Shown piece by piece: positions 39,615 through 50,214 of a stretch of DNA of 64,000 nt. A program made the translations under genes and the position numbers. This stretch comes from Basfia succiniciproducens (GTDB lineage: Bacteria > Pseudomonadota > Gammaproteobacteria > Enterobacterales > Pasteurellaceae). Each line of letters opens with the position of its first letter. Positions within the stretch are counted from its first letter, which is position 1. Under the pieces are notes generated by a model. That model was not told the DNA's origin. It did not search any database and saw nothing but the letters and a program-made list of their open reading frames with translations. The DNA is taken from NCBI RefSeq assembly GCF_011455875.1, contig NZ_CP015031.1, positions 1,407,405 to 1,471,404 on the forward strand. Reading direction: 5' to 3'.

Positions 39615-40145
39615 ATGAAAAGAAAAGTATTTTTATTTTTACCTCTGATTGTTTTATTGGTTATCTGCATTTTTTTAATAATGGGATTAAAGCAGGATCC
39701 GAAAAAAATTGCTTCGGCGTTAATCGGTAAACCTGTGCCGGAGTTTTTCCAGGCGGATTTACTGGATAACAACCGTATCATTAGCAATAAACATTTGCCG
39801 AAACAGCCTTATTTGCTGAACGTATGGGGTAGTTGGTGCTATTACTGCCAACAAGAACATCCGCTTTTAATGGAATTGGCGGAACAACGTATTCCGATTG
39901 TGGGTTTGAATTATCGTGACAAAAAGCAAGGCGCTCTAGAAATGTTAGCTAAAAAAGGCAATCCTTTTGCGTTGGTGATTGACGACAGCCGCGGCGAATT
40001 AGCAATGAAATTAGGCGTGGACGGCGCGCCGGAAACCTATGTAATTGATGAAAACGGCGTAATCCGTTACCGTTATTCCGGCGCTGTTGACAAAACCATT
40101 TTACAAAAAGAAATTCTTCCCGAATTCAATAAGTTAAGAAACTAA
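39615..40145 (+). CDS. dsbE: Thiol-disulfide oxidoreductase, DsbE/CcmG type
   Basis: Membrane-anchored periplasmic thioredoxin-like protein that keeps apocytochrome cysteines reduced for haem attachment. From the ATG at 39615 the protein is 176 residues, with an N-terminal anchor (about 5-22), the active site C75-YY-C78 in [13 protein letters not shown] and [12 protein letters not shown] with the cis-proline region. The frame is open upstream into nrfE but AAAAAGAATAAC precedes this ATG. It lies between nrfE and nrfF, matching ccmF-ccmG-ccmH order. Confidence 0.92.
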   Translation: MKRKVFLFLPLIVLLVICIFLIMGLKQDPKKIASALIGKPVPEFFQADLLDNNRIISNKHLPKQPYLLNVWGSWCYYCQQEHPLLMELAEQRIPIVGLNYRDKKQGALEMLAKKGNPFALVIDDSRGELAMKLGVDGAPETYVIDENGVIRYRYSGAVDKTILQKEILPEFNKLRN

Positions 40146-40616
40146 ATGAAAAAAATACTGTTCTCCATATTGGTGTTTGTAAGCTTGTCTCTACAAGCGG
40201 AAATGGTCGATACCTATCAGTTTAAAAACGTAGAAGATCGCACCCGCGCGGTTGCTTTGGCGAAGTCTTTACGCTGCCCGCAATGCCAGAATCAAAATCT
40301 GGTGGAGTCGAATTCTCCCATCGCTTACGATTTACGTATCGAAGTGTATAAAATGGTGGATGAAGGTAAGTCGAATCAGCAAATTGTGGAAGTGATGACT
40401 TCCCGATTCGGCAATTTCGTTTTATATAAACCGCCTTTTGAACTTACTACGGCATTGCTTTGGTGTTTGCCTATCGGGTTACTTTTATTGGCGGTATTGT
40501 TAATGGTGCGTTATTTGCGCCGGCGCTCGGAAAATCGCGAAATTTGCACCGCACTTAGTGAGCGGCAACGCCGGGAATTGGCGGAATTATTGGCTAAAAA
40601 TAAGGGTAAAAAATGA
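40146..40616 (+). CDS. nrfF: Haem lyase subunit NrfF (CcmH family)
   Basis: Small membrane-anchored periplasmic protein with a redox CXXC pair that presents apocytochrome to the lyase. The 156-residue protein has a signal peptide, the conserved RCPQCQNQNLVES with Cys44 and Cys47, and a C-terminal transmembrane segment near 102-122. It begins right after the dsbE stop and its own stop overlaps the next ATG. Confidence 0.92.
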   Translation: MKKILFSILVFVSLSLQAEMVDTYQFKNVEDRTRAVALAKSLRCPQCQNQNLVESNSPIAYDLRIEVYKMVDEGKSNQQIVEVMTSRFGNFVLYKPPFELTTALLWCLPIGLLLLAVLLMVRYLRRRSENREICTALSERQRRELAELLAKNKGKK

Positions 40617-41455
40617 CGCAATTTATTATCGGGCTTATTATTTTTGCCGCCATCGGGCTTTTGCTTTTTGTGTTTTTTACCAAAAAGGTAAGTTGGCAGC
40701 AAAATTATCGTCAGCAGCAAAATATCGCTTTATATGAACAGCAACTTCAAAGTAATCCGGGCGAGGAACTGGCAAATGAGTTCGCTCAGCGTTTATTAAT
40801 GGACGAACAACAAAGTGAAGCGGCGCTAACATTGAAAAGTGCGGTCGGTTTTAGCCGAAAATTATCGGCGCTACTGTGGCTGGTACTTGTCGTTATGCCG
40901 TTGCTTTATTATTTTTCTTTAAACCGCTTCGATTATGTACGGCAAGGGGAAAAAGCCTTTGCTCAACAACAAAGCCGGTTAATTACCGCCAGTGCCGAAG
41001 ATAAGAATATTGATTATGTGCTATCAATTCAAAACAAACTGCGTAAAGACCCGAATAATGCCGACGATTGGGTTGAACTCGGACAGGCTTATATGTTGAG
41101 CAACGATTATGATAACGCTTTGCTTGCTTACGGCAATGCGGAAAAATTAGAGGGTGGCAAACCCCATATTTTAGGTTTAGCGGCAACGACGTTATATTAT
41201 CAGGCGGGGCAAAAAATTACCCCGCAGGTACAACATATTATCGATATTGCTTTAGCTGCCGATCCTAAAGAAGTGTCGAGCCTTTCCTTAATGGCGTCGG
41301 ACGCGTTTTTAAAAAACGATTTTCCAAGCGCATTGCAATATTGGCAGCAGTTATTGGATTCCGGGCATACGGGGATCGATCGTCGGGAAATTATTCGAAA
41401 TATGAATCTGGCGACAATGCTGCAAAATAACCGGATGCAACAAAAGGCAAATTAA
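40613..41455 (+). CDS. nrfG: TPR haem-lyase subunit NrfG/CcmI
   Basis: Third part of the haem lyase; the TPR domain holds the C-terminus of the apocytochrome. The 280-residue protein has two membrane segments (about 3-20 and 84-104) separated by a short loop, as in CcmI, then a periplasmic TPR region (WVELGQAYMLSNDYDNALLAYGNAEK, in pieces, about 150-210). E. coli NrfG is shorter (about 200). So CcmI is as good a name. Confidence 0.82.
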   Translation: MTQFIIGLIIFAAIGLLLFVFFTKKVSWQQNYRQQQNIALYEQQLQSNPGEELANEFAQRLLMDEQQSEAALTLKSAVGFSRKLSALLWLVLVVMPLLYYFSLNRFDYVRQGEKAFAQQQSRLITASAEDKNIDYVLSIQNKLRKDPNNADDWVELGQAYMLSNDYDNALLAYGNAEKLEGGKPHILGLAATTLYYQAGQKITPQVQHIIDIALAADPKEVSSLSLMASDAFLKNDFPSALQYWQQLLDSGHTGIDRREIIRNMNLATMLQNNRMQQKAN

Positions 41456-41457
41456 GT

Positions 41458-42666
41458 GTGAAAAACTATTCGGAAACAATCATTATCGGTGCCGGCGCCG
41501 CGGGTTTATTTTGTGCCGGGCAAATCGGCAAAGCGGGAAAATCCGTCACGGTTTTTGATAACGGCAAAAAAGCGGGACGTAAAATCCTGATGTCCGGCGG
41601 CGGATTTTGTAATTTTACCAATTTAGAGGTTTTGCCTTCCCATTATCTTTCCCATAATCCGCATTTTGTGAAGTCGGCGTTGGCGCGCTTTACCCAATGG
41701 GATTTTATCGCCATGGTTGCGGCGCAGGGTATTGCTTATCATGAGAAAGAATCCGGGCAGTTATTTTGCGATAACGGCGCGGAAGATATTGTGAAAATGC
41801 TGGAAGCGCGATGTACCGAAAACCGGGTGAGCATTCAGTTACGACAGCGCATTGATTTGGTGGAAGCGGTACATAATGATGAAAACGCGCGTTTTAAAAT
41901 TCAGTCCGGCGGGCAAACCTGGTATTGTAAAAATCTTGTGATCGCAACCGGCGGGTTGTCTATGCCGGCGCTGGGCGCCTCGCCTTTCGGCTATCAAATC
42001 GCCGAACAGTTTGGTCTTAATGTGCTGTCGCCGCGTGCAAGTTTAGTGCCTTTTACTTATCGCGAAAATGACAAATTTTTAACCGCACTTTCGGGTATTT
42101 CGTTGCCGGTACGGGTAACGGCACAAAACGGCAAATCCTTTAGTAACAACTTGTTGTTTACTCATCGGGGCGTTTCGGGGCCGGCGATTTTACAGATTTC
42201 CAATTATTGGCAGCCGAATGAATCGGTGGAAATCGATTTGTTGCCGGCGGATTCTATTGATGAATATTTGTCGCAATTAAAAGCAAGTTCGCCGAAGTTA
42301 CAATTAAAAACCGCATTATCCCGTATTTTGCCTAAAAAACTGGTGGAATTATGGTTTGAGCGGCAGCTGCTGCAAGACGAAACTTTGGCTAATTTAAGCA
42401 AAGTGCGGTTAAAAAATCTGGAAAATCTAATTCATCATTGGCAGTTTCAGCCTAACGGTACCGAAGGTTATCGCACGGCGGAAGTAACTATGGGCGGCAT
42501 TGATACGAAGGAAATTTCTTCCAAAACCATGGAAAGCCAAAAAGTAAAAGGGTTATATTTTATCGGCGAAGTATTGGATGTGACAGGCTGGCTCGGCGGC
42601 TATAATTTCCAATGGGCGTGGAGTTCCGCCTATGCTTGTGCGGTGGGAATTACGCAAACGGAGTAG
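41458..42666 (+). CDS. HI0933-family FAD-dependent flavoprotein (YhiN/BaiN type)
   Basis: Flavoprotein of the HI0933/YhiN/BaiN family; the physiological substrate is not established for most members. The 402-residue protein has the Rossmann start TIIIGAGAAGLFCAG, the family motif GRKILMSGGGFCNFTN, ATGGLSMPALG, and the C-terminal GLYFIGEVLDVTGWLGGYN. The start is GTG, two bases after the nrfG stop, so it is transcribed with the nrf assembly genes; whether it has a job there is unknown. A paired uptake-signal terminator follows. Confidence 0.88.
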   Translation: MKNYSETIIIGAGAAGLFCAGQIGKAGKSVTVFDNGKKAGRKILMSGGGFCNFTNLEVLPSHYLSHNPHFVKSALARFTQWDFIAMVAAQGIAYHEKESGQLFCDNGAEDIVKMLEARCTENRVSIQLRQRIDLVEAVHNDENARFKIQSGGQTWYCKNLVIATGGLSMPALGASPFGYQIAEQFGLNVLSPRASLVPFTYRENDKFLTALSGISLPVRVTAQNGKSFSNNLLFTHRGVSGPAILQISNYWQPNESVEIDLLPADSIDEYLSQLKASSPKLQLKTALSRILPKKLVELWFERQLLQDETLANLSKVRLKNLENLIHHWQFQPNGTEGYRTAEVTMGGIDTKEISSKTMESQKVKGLYFIGEVLDVTGWLGGYNFQWAWSSAYACAVGITQTE

Positions 42667-42682
42667 CGTGAAATTAGACAAG

Positions 42683-42722
42683 AAAATACCGCGCTTTCTT
42701 GACAAAAGTGCGGTATTTTTTT
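42683..42722 (+). terminator. Paired uptake-signal terminator after the flavoprotein gene
   Basis: AAATACCGCGCTTT (one changed base from the uptake signal) pairs with AAAGTGCGGTATTT and is followed by TTTT. Confidence 0.8.
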
Positions 42723-42734
42723 ATGGATTTTTGT

Positions 42735-42893
42735 TTAACAATCCTGACAAACCACAAAATTATATTCGTGGCGGGCGGCAATTTTCGCTTTACGTCGTTT
42801 TAGATGTTTTAAGCGCAAATTACGGCGTTTCGATAAACTCAAAGAGAGTTTGTTTTTCGTTTTTAATGAGGGTTTGCGTCGTCTTATTAACAT
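42735..42893 (-). CDS. Small very basic protein downstream of mltF (hypothetical)
   Basis: A 52-codon frame (ATG to TAA) not reported by any name I know. The ATG lies two bases after the mltF stop, with CAGGA seven bases ahead, so it looks translationally coupled to mltF. The product starts MLIRRRKPSLKTK and has about 19 Lys/Arg and only two acidic residues; it ends with CQDC, a possible half zinc site. High charge suggests RNA or membrane binding. No membrane segment. Evidence is position and ribosome site only; conservation is untested. Confidence 0.5.
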   Translation of the reverse strand: MLIRRRKPSLKTKNKLSLSLSKRRNLRLKHLKRRKAKIAARHEYNFVVCQDC

Positions 42894-42895
42894 AA

Positions 42896-44350
42896 TTATT
42901 CCTGTTTTTCTTGGTTATCCGTTAACGGTAACGGTAAATTTTCGTCTGTCTCGCTTGGTTTGTCTTTATTATCGGCATTTTCCTGTACGCGATAATAATT
43001 AATAATACTGTTCATATAACGGCGGATATTTTCTACGTATTGAAAGGCTTCATATCCTCTGGCGTAACCGTATTTCAAATTAGGATAATAACGTTTTTCA
43101 GCCAATAACGGCAGATTCTTTTTCACATCCAGCCAATTGTCTGGGTCGCCGCCTAAATTTTTGGTTAAACGGCGCGCATCCAGCATATGTCCTAATCCCA
43201 TATTGTAACCCGTTAAGGCGAACCAAATCCGATCTTCTTTTGGAATGCTGTCCGGCACTTGCGAAATCAGCCAATGCAAATATTCGGATCCCGCTTTAAT
43301 ACTTTGTTCCGCATCGGTGCGGTCGGCGATTTTCATCCGCTCGGCGGTATCTTTGGTTAACATCATCATACCGCGCACGCCCGTCGGTGAGGTAGCATTT
43401 TCGTTCCAATGGGATTCCTGATAAGCGATAGCGGCAAGTAAACGCCAATCCAAGTCACCTTTATATCGGTCAAATAAAGGGGCGTATTTCGGCAAAATAT
43501 CATTAATCGCCTGCACGTACTGGCGCATATCTACGTAGTCGAACTGGCTGAAATGGTTGAAATATTTTTCTTCAATTCGGGCGATTAAACCGCCTTCAAG
43601 CGCCGTATTCATAAAATCCAGTAAGGCGGCTTGTAATTCATTGTAGGAGTTATTCGGCAAATACCAATGTACCGATGCCTCATCCGTTACGTCAAATGCC
43701 ACGGCAATTTCAGGACAAACCTGCTGAACGGCGGAAACATCAATGGAATTTGCCACCGTATATTTAATTTTGCCTTGAGCCACCTGCAATAATAATTCTT
43801 CCTGAGTCTGGTTGTTTTCCAGCTGCCATTTTAAATTCGGATATTTTGTTTGATAACCTTGCAGAATCAATGGCAGTTCCGAACCGCGGGCGATAATCAG
43901 CTTGTCCTTGATTTGGCTTAGCGATTGCGGACGGCTTTCGCCTTTGCGGTAAACCAACTGCCAGGAAGCGGAATAATAAGCTGGACCTAATTGAAAAGTT
44001 TCCGCTTTTTTGGCTTGATAGAGTAAATTAGCGGCGGCAATATCGATTTCATTGTCTTCCAGCGCATCAAATAATTGTTCGCTGTTATCCATGGCTTTCA
44101 TTTCCAGCTCGACACCAAGATAATCGGCAAACGCCCGGCTTAATTCATATTCCAAACCGGCCTGCCCTTCATTGCCGATAAAATAAGACACCGGATTATT
44201 GACCGTGCCGACAACTAATTTGCCACGTTGTTGAATTGCGTTATAGCGGTTTTCTTCCGAGCGCATCATTTGCTGCCAGGGGAATACCATATCGATAGCC
44301 CAGAGCACCAATGCGAATGCCGCGATTATCCGTAATAATAAACCTTTCAA
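42896..44350 (-). CDS. mltF: Membrane-bound lytic murein transglycosylase F
   Basis: Periplasmic enzyme that cleaves peptidoglycan glycan strands to 1,6-anhydro ends. It has an N-terminal hydrophobic segment, a solute-binding-protein-like domain (about 45-270, [17 protein letters not shown]), and the SLT domain with the catalytic Glu in [17 protein letters not shown], then GVRGMMMLT and [17 protein letters not shown]. No ATG is available at the start: I chose TTG at 44350 (AGAGAG ahead, giving MKGLLLR); another TTG at 44401 has no ribosome site. It is divergent from purL. Confidence 0.92.
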   Translation of the reverse strand: MKGLLLRIIAAFALVLWAIDMVFPWQQMMRSEENRYNAIQQRGKLVVGTVNNPVSYFIGNEGQAGLEYELSRAFADYLGVELEMKAMDNSEQLFDALEDNEIDIAAANLLYQAKKAETFQLGPAYYSASWQLVYRKGESRPQSLSQIKDKLIIARGSELPLILQGYQTKYPNLKWQLENNQTQEELLLQVAQGKIKYTVANSIDVSAVQQVCPEIAVAFDVTDEASVHWYLPNNSYNELQAALLDFMNTALEGGLIARIEEKYFNHFSQFDYVDMRQYVQAINDILPKYAPLFDRYKGDLDWRLLAAIAYQESHWNENATSPTGVRGMMMLTKDTAERMKIADRTDAEQSIKAGSEYLHWLISQVPDSIPKEDRIWFALTGYNMGLGHMLDARRLTKNLGGDPDNWLDVKKNLPLLAEKRYYPNLKYGYARGYEAFQYVENIRRYMNSIINYYRVQENADNKDKPSETDENLPLPLTDNQEKQE

Positions 44351-44564
44351 ATGAGAACTCTCTGTGTTTGGAAAATGATGGCATTGTAACCGTTCAATCA
44401 AAATTTCTCAAATATTCACAATATCCAAGGGAAATAAAGAAAAAGTGCGGTCCGAAAACGAGAAATTTTAATGTGATTATAGATTAACCCAATATATAAA
44501 AAGCGGAAAATTATGACGGTTTTCACGGAAGGCGGATAATCTTTCCAGCCTGTAAAAATACATA

Positions 44565-44580
44565 AGCAAACGTTTTCGTT
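44565..44580 (+). promoter_or_regulatory. PurR operator upstream of purL
   Basis: AAGCAAACGTTTTCGT matches the PurR consensus ANGCAANCGNTTNCNT at every fixed position. It lies 60 bases before the purL ATG, in the gap to the divergent mltF. Confidence 0.88.
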
Positions 44581-44640
44581 TTGCCGGGATTTCCTTTATA
44601 ATAAGCGGGATTTTGTTTAACTCGTTAAGGTACAAACCCT

Positions 44641-47600
44641 ATGTTCCAGATTTTCCGCGGCTCACCAGCCCTTTCTGAATTCCGTTTAAACCAACTTTCC
44701 GCCCGTTTTCAAAAAGCAGATTTACCGGTGAAATCCTGCTATGCGGAATATTTACATTTTGCCGACTTATCGGCAGGATTAAGCGCTGAAGAAACAGATG
44801 AATTAGAGCAATTATTACATTATGGTCCGACTTTGGCGCAACACGAATCTAAAGGCGAATGCTTTGTGGTGATTCCGCGGGTGGGGACTATTTCTTCCTG
44901 GTCGTCTAAAGCGACGGACATCGCACATAATTGCGGTTTGGATAAAGTCGTGCGTTTAGAGCGCGGCATCGCATATTATTTTGAATTTGACCGCACTTTG
45001 AGCGCCGAACAACAGCAGCGATTGGTTTCCCATATTCACGACCGTATGATGGAAACCGTCGTTCGTGCGCCTGAACAAGCCGCCGTATTATTTGATTCGC
45101 AGGATCCGAAACCCTTTACCACAGTAGATATTTTAAACGGCGGTCGCAAAGCGTTGGAAATCGCTAACGTTGAATTAGGTTTAGCTCTGGCTTCGGATGA
45201 AATGGATTATTTGGTTGAAAATTTCACCGCGCTCGGACGCAATCCGAATGACATCGAACTTTATATGTTCGCTCAAGCGAATTCAGAACACTGCCGCCAT
45301 AAAATCTTCAATGCGGATTGGGTGATCGACGGTGAGAAACAGGAAAAATCCTTATTTAAAATGATCAAAAACACCTTCGAGAAAACCCCGGATCATGTGT
45401 TGTCCGCTTATAAAGACAATGCGGCGGTGATGGAAGGTTCAAAAGTAGGGCGTTTCTTTGCGGATCAGGACTGTCAATACCGTTATCACAATGAAGACGC
45501 TCATATTTTAATGAAAGTGGAAACACACAATCACCCGACGGCTATTTCACCGTTTCCGGGGGCGGCAACAGGTTCCGGCGGTGAAATCCGTGACGAAGGG
45601 GCGACCGGTCGTGGAGCCAAACCAAAAGCGGGCTTAGTGGGTTTTTCCGTGTCTAACTTGGTTATTCCGGGTTTTGAACAACCTTGGGAAAACGAATTAT
45701 CCAAACCAAGCCGTATTTCTTCCGCATTGGATATTATGATCGAAGGCCCGCTTGGCGGCGCCGCATTCAATAATGAGTTCGGTCGTCCGGCATTATTGGG
45801 ATATTTCCGTACCTATGAAGAAAAAGTCAACAGTTTTGCGGGCGAAGAAGTGCGCGGTTACCACAAACCGATTATGTTAGCCGGCGGTATCGGCAACATC
45901 CGTGCCGAGCACGTGCAAAAAGGCGAAATCCCGGTGGGGGCCAAACTTATCGTGCTTGGCGGTCCGGCTATGAATATCGGTCTGGGCGGCGGTGCGGCAT
46001 CATCAATGACTTCCGGTAAATCGAAAGAAGATTTGGATTTTGCCTCCGTTCAACGGGATAATCCGGAAATGGAACGACGTTGTCAGGAAGTGATCGACCG
46101 TTGCTGGCAAATGGGTGAAGGCAATCCAATCGCTTTTATTCATGACGTGGGTGCCGGCGGTTTATCCAATGCAATGCCTGAATTAGTGCACGACGGCGGT
46201 CGCGGCGGTAAGTTCGAATTACGCAATATTCTTTGTGACGAACGTGGCATGTCGCCGTTGGAAATCTGGTGTAACGAGTCGCAGGAACGTTACGTACTGG
46301 CGGTAGCACCGGAAAATTTAGCGGTGTTTGAAGAACTTTGTCAACGTGAACGCGCCCCTTATGCCATTATCGGCGAAGCGACGGAAGAAGAACATTTAAT
46401 GCTGCACGATAATCATTTTGACAATAATCCGATTGATTTACCAATGAGCCTGTTGTTGGGCAAAACGCCGAAAATGACCCGTGATGTGAAATCAACACAG
46501 GTGAACAATAGCCCCGTTGACCAAACAAATATTGAATTAAAAGAAGCGTTCCACCGCGTATTACGTTTGCCGGTGGTAGCGGAGAAAACTTTCTTAATCA
46601 CTATTGGCGACCGTACGGTAACCGGTATGGTTGCCCGCGATCAAATGGTCGGACCGTGGCAAATCCCCGTTTCCGATGTGGCGGTAACCACTGCGGCGCT
46701 GGACACTTATCACGGCGAAGCCATGTCTATCGGCGAACGCGCACCGGTGGCATTGTTGGATTTTGCCGCTTCCGCGCGTTTGGCCGTGGCTGAATCCATC
46801 ACCAATATTGCCGCTACCAATATCGGCGATATCAAGCGTATTAAACTTTCCGCCAACTGGATGTCCGCAGCCGGTCACGAAGGCGAAGACGCAGGGCTTT
46901 ATGAAGCGGTGAAAGCCGTCGGCGAAGAACTTTGCCCGGCTTTAGGATTAACCGTCCCGGTGGGTAAAGATTCCATGTCGATGAAAACCACCTGGAGTGA
47001 AAACGGCGAACAAAAAACCGTTACCGCCCCATTATCATTAGTGATTTCGGCTTTCGCACGCGTGGAAGATGTGCGCAAAACCGTTACTCCGCAACTTCGT
47101 ACCGATAAAGGCGAAACCGCATTATTATTAATTGACTTAGGCGAAGGCAAAAATCGCTTAGGCGCCACCGCACTTGCACAGGTTTATAAACAATTGGGTG
47201 ACAAACCGGCGGACGTAGTGAATGTTGAGTTGCTGAAAGGCTTCTATAATGCAATGCAAACCCTTGTTCAACAAGGTAAATTACTTGCTTACCACGACCG
47301 TTCCGACGGCGGTTTAATCGTTACCCTGGCTGAAATGGCATTTGCCGGTAATTGCGGTATCCGTGCCGAAATCAGCGCTTTAGGCGATAACGATTTAGGT
47401 ATTTTATTCAGCGAAGAACTGGGCGCCGTTATTCAGGTACGCGAATCCGATTTAGCAGCGGTTCGCGAAGTATTAACCCAACACGGCTTAATTCATTTAA
47501 CTAAAGATTTAGGCTTAGTGACGGAAGACGACGAATTTGAAATCAAACGCGGTACAAAAGTGGTATTGAGCGAAAAACGTTCCGAATTACGCGGAATTTG

Positions 47601-48534
47601 GGCGGAATTAACGCACCAAATGCAACGTTTACGTGATAATCCCGAATGTGCGGATCAGGAATTTGCCGCTAAGAAAGATCCGGCAAATCAAGGATTCAGC
47701 GCACATTTAACTTACGACATTAACGAAGATGTTGCCGCGCCATATATTGCAACAGGTAAGAAACCTCGTATTGCCGTCTTGCGCGAACAAGGGGTGAACA
47801 GCCATGTCGAAATGGCGGCAGCCTTTGACCGTGCAGGTTTTGAAGCCATTGACGTTCATATGAGCGATTTACATACGGCACGCCAAAACTTAAAAGATTT
47901 CAATGCGTTAGTAGCTTGCGGCGGTTTCTCTTACGGCGACGTATTAGGCGCAGGCGGCGGCTGGGCAAAATCTGTCCTGTTTAACACCGCACTTCGCGAT
48001 CAATTCCAGGCATTCTTTGAGCGTGAAGATACACTGGCATTGGGCGTATGTAACGGTTGTCAAATGATCTCAACCCTTGCCGACATTATCCCGGGTACGG
48101 AAAACTGGCCTCGTTTTGTACGTAATACATCCGAACGTTTCGAGGCGCGCGCCGCATTAGTACGAATCAACGAAAGCAATTCCGTTTGGTTCCAAGGCAT
48201 GGCCGGGTCTCATATGCCAATTGCCGTATCTCACGGTGAAGGCAGAGTAGAGTTCAAAAACGACTCACAACTGCAAGGCTTACGCGACCAAGGTCTAATT
48301 ATCGCTCAATACGTAGATAACAACATCCGACCGACAGAAGTGTATCCCGCTAACCCGAACGGCTCCGTCGACGGTATTACCGCCCTAAGCAACACCAACG
48401 GCCGCGTCGCTATCATGATGCCGCACCCGGAACGCGTATTCCGCACCGTCAGCAACTCATGGCACCCGGAAGACTGGAGCGAAGACGGCGCCTGGATGCG
48501 GTTGTTTAGAAATGCGAGGGTGTTTTTGGGATAA
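44641..48534 (+). CDS. purL: Phosphoribosylformylglycinamidine synthase PurL (large type)
   Basis: Purine-pathway enzyme that makes FGAM from FGAR, glutamine and ATP. At 1297 residues it is the single-chain type of E. coli (1295): an N-terminal PurS-like domain, two FGAM-synthase halves ([21 protein letters not shown] near 295-315, in pieces), and a C-terminal class-I glutaminase with the nucleophile Cys in LGVCNGCQM and the His-Glu pair in PHPERVF. It ends [12 protein letters not shown]; a decayed second copy of these last codons lies at 51154. Controlled by the PurR box at 44565. Confidence 0.98.
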   Translation: MFQIFRGSPALSEFRLNQLSARFQKADLPVKSCYAEYLHFADLSAGLSAEETDELEQLLHYGPTLAQHESKGECFVVIPRVGTISSWSSKATDIAHNCGLDKVVRLERGIAYYFEFDRTLSAEQQQRLVSHIHDRMMETVVRAPEQAAVLFDSQDPKPFTTVDILNGGRKALEIANVELGLALASDEMDYLVENFTALGRNPNDIELYMFAQANSEHCRHKIFNADWVIDGEKQEKSLFKMIKNTFEKTPDHVLSAYKDNAAVMEGSKVGRFFADQDCQYRYHNEDAHILMKVETHNHPTAISPFPGAATGSGGEIRDEGATGRGAKPKAGLVGFSVSNLVIPGFEQPWENELSKPSRISSALDIMIEGPLGGAAFNNEFGRPALLGYFRTYEEKVNSFAGEEVRGYHKPIMLAGGIGNIRAEHVQKGEIPVGAKLIVLGGPAMNIGLGGGAASSMTSGKSKEDLDFASVQRDNPEMERRCQEVIDRCWQMGEGNPIAFIHDVGAGGLSNAMPELVHDGGRGGKFELRNILCDERGMSPLEIWCNESQERYVLAVAPENLAVFEELCQRERAPYAIIGEATEEEHLMLHDNHFDNNPIDLPMSLLLGKTPKMTRDVKSTQVNNSPVDQTNIELKEAFHRVLRLPVVAEKTFLITIGDRTVTGMVARDQMVGPWQIPVSDVAVTTAALDTYHGEAMSIGERAPVALLDFAASARLAVAESITNIAATNIGDIKRIKLSANWMSAAGHEGEDAGLYEAVKAVGEELCPALGLTVPVGKDSMSMKTTWSENGEQKTVTAPLSLVISAFARVEDVRKTVTPQLRTDKGETALLLIDLGEGKNRLGATALAQVYKQLGDKPADVVNVELLKGFYNAMQTLVQQGKLLAYHDRSDGGLIVTLAEMAFAGNCGIRAEISALGDNDLGILFSEELGAVIQVRESDLAAVREVLTQHGLIHLTKDLGLVTEDDEFEIKRGTKVVLSEKRSELRGIWAELTHQMQRLRDNPECADQEFAAKKDPANQGFSAHLTYDINEDVAAPYIATGKKPRIAVLREQGVNSHVEMAAAFDRAGFEAIDVHMSDLHTARQNLKDFNALVACGGFSYGDVLGAGGGWAKSVLFNTALRDQFQAFFEREDTLALGVCNGCQMISTLADIIPGTENWPRFVRNTSERFEARAALVRINESNSVWFQGMAGSHMPIAVSHGEGRVEFKNDSQLQGLRDQGLIIAQYVDNNIRPTEVYPANPNGSVDGITALSNTNGRVAIMMPHPERVFRTVSNSWHPEDWSEDGAWMRLFRNARVFLG

Positions 48535-48546
48535 AGTATAGTTTTT

Positions 48547-48580
48547 AAAGCACTTGGATTTTTCTGAGTGCTTTTTTTTT
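48547..48580 (+). terminator. Rho-independent terminator after purL
   Basis: AAAGCACT pairs with AGTGCTTT around a 12-base loop, followed by a long T-run. Confidence 0.88.
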
Positions 48581-48662
48581 TAAATTATTAGACGTCGGAT
48601 CCTAACTAGATTAAACTATACATCAGTTTATTGTTCATTTGCAGATGAATAAAGGTGAGTTT

Positions 48663-49685
48663 GTGCGGAGTTTTTTATTAGAATATACAAAAAGGGAAAG
48701 GGATGATGTTTCCAAGGAGACTGAGATTGAGATTGATATTCATGTTAATCTATGGGGGGTAAATGCTCGGAAACCAGAAATCGCTCCAATTATAGATTTT
48801 GGTTTTATGGTCGAGAATATTAAAAGTGTTAGTAGTATCATATTGTATTGTCCATTTCATATAGATAGAGTTGACGATTTAGGCGGTATATTATCTCAAC
48901 AACCGGATCTTATTGAGGCAATATTTAATGAAGATTGCGAAGTTTTATCAAAAATTCATCCTAATAGAACTAAAATTACTAAAAGAGGTGATAATTTTAA
49001 ATCCTCCAGTGAAGATCGGAAAGAATTTATACTATACAAATTAGATGCATCGTTAATTGAATTCTGCGATCAAGACGAGTATGGACGAGTAGAAGTTAAT
49101 GTTAAAAACATTTTATCTGGCAATGAAGAAGTTTTACCATCCTTAAATGGTACTGATATTTACTATTTCAGAATAAGAATACATCCTAAAGACAATGATC
49201 ATATTTATATTTTAAAGAGAGAAAATGAGCGTATAAATATACTACAAGATTCATCATTAAGAACAACTGAGATTATAGATTTTAGAATTAATGATTTTAG
49301 ATCTATAACAGAAAATATAAAAGAAGAAGTTTTTAGATTAAATACTTTTAATATAAATAGCATTCATTATTTAATAATGAGAAGTTCAACTGATGAATTT
49401 ATTTCTGGCTCTGATAAATATAAAAGTAGACTTTTAGAAAGAGAAGTTTGGAAAGACTATATAGAGTTAAATAAAAATAATGATGTAATAGCATATCATT
49501 TTAAAGAAATTGCAGAAGAAAAGAATGAAAATAATAAAAAATATATATCTTCTTTTACTAATCTTTCAAGATTTAAATATCCATTAAATGTTGGGAAGAG
49601 AATGCTATGTTATGTTTTAATTGTTATATTGATTTCTGTAATATCTAATTTATTTTATGATTTTTTTTTGAGATTTTTTCATTAG
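48663..49685 (+). CDS. Unknown AT-rich protein with C-terminal membrane anchor
   Basis: I do not recognise a family. The protein is 340 residues from the GTG at 48663 (AGGTGA four bases ahead); an ATG at 48645 and a TTG at 48639 are alternatives without a ribosome site. The first ~310 residues are soluble, charged and rich in Ile, Asn, Asp, Glu and Lys; the end has one strong hydrophobic segment (MLCYVLIVILISVISNLF) and a short tail, so it is likely tail-anchored with the main domain in the cytoplasm. Base composition and codons (many ATA, AGA, AAT) are far more AT-rich than purL, which points to transfer. It is first of a three-gene operon; the next gene starts 10 bases after its stop. Confidence 0.75.
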   Translation: MRSFLLEYTKRERDDVSKETEIEIDIHVNLWGVNARKPEIAPIIDFGFMVENIKSVSSIILYCPFHIDRVDDLGGILSQQPDLIEAIFNEDCEVLSKIHPNRTKITKRGDNFKSSSEDRKEFILYKLDASLIEFCDQDEYGRVEVNVKNILSGNEEVLPSLNGTDIYYFRIRIHPKDNDHIYILKRENERINILQDSSLRTTEIIDFRINDFRSITENIKEEVFRLNTFNINSIHYLIMRSSTDEFISGSDKYKSRLLEREVWKDYIELNKNNDVIAYHFKEIAEEKNENNKKYISSFTNLSRFKYPLNVGKRMLCYVLIVILISVISNLFYDFFLRFFH

Positions 49686-49695
49686 GAGGATAATT

Positions 49696-50214
49696 ATGGA
49701 GTATCAAATAATTAAATATTCTGACATTAATCCTGATACATTAAAAGAACTATTTGAGCGTTTATCACTAGAATATTTAGAAAGCGAATCAGTACTCAAT
49801 CAGCAAATTCAAGGTTTTCTTCCTGCATATCCAGATATTTCCAACTGGTATAATAAGGTTATTCAGGAGATAAAAATCAATCCGAATAATCGTGAAATGT
49901 TTATTTCATTATCAAATGAAAATAATTCATTATCTATTTCTGGATTAATGATTTTAAAAAATCATCTCGAAGAGAAAAAAATTTGCACATTACGAATAAA
50001 AGATAGCTATCAGAAAAAAGGTATTGGTTCTGAATTACTTGAGATTGCATTTGGATTTTTAGATACCAAAAAACCATTGATTACAGTTCCGGAAGAGTCT
50101 GTAGATATATTTTCAAGAATTTTTAATAAATATGGTTTTGAAAAGAAAGATGAAATTCCAGATTTATACCGGAAAAATAAAATTGAATATATCTATAATG
50201 GGTTGTTTAAATGA
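49696..50214 (+). CDS. GNAT-family N-acetyltransferase
   Basis: Probable acetyl-CoA-dependent acetyltransferase; substrate unknown. The 172-residue protein has the GNAT motif A signature Q106-KKGIG-S (acetyl-CoA pyrophosphate loop) after a beta-strand ICTLRIKDSY, and the C-terminal IFNKYGFEKKDE typical of the fold's last strands. The N-terminal ~65 residues have no pattern I know. GGAGGATAATT precedes the start. Its stop overlaps the next ATG (ATGA). AT-rich like its neighbours. GNAT toxins that acetylate charged tRNA are one possibility, but nothing in the sequence shows that. Confidence 0.8.
   Translation: MEYQIIKYSDINPDTLKELFERLSLEYLESESVLNQQIQGFLPAYPDISNWYNKVIQEIKINPNNREMFISLSNENNSLSISGLMILKNHLEEKKICTLRIKDSYQKKGIGSELLEIAFGFLDTKKPLITVPEESVDIFSRIFNKYGFEKKDEIPDLYRKNKIEYIYNGLFK

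Noticed and set aside
42632-42895. Plus-strand 87-codon frame after the flavoprotein gene
   Set aside because: It starts inside the flavoprotein gene, runs through its terminator and is antisense to the better-supported small basic frame at 42735-42893.
45531-47168. Several minus-strand frames of 60-95 codons inside purL
   Set aside because: Shadows of a long, highly conserved gene; no ribosome sites and no recognisable domains.
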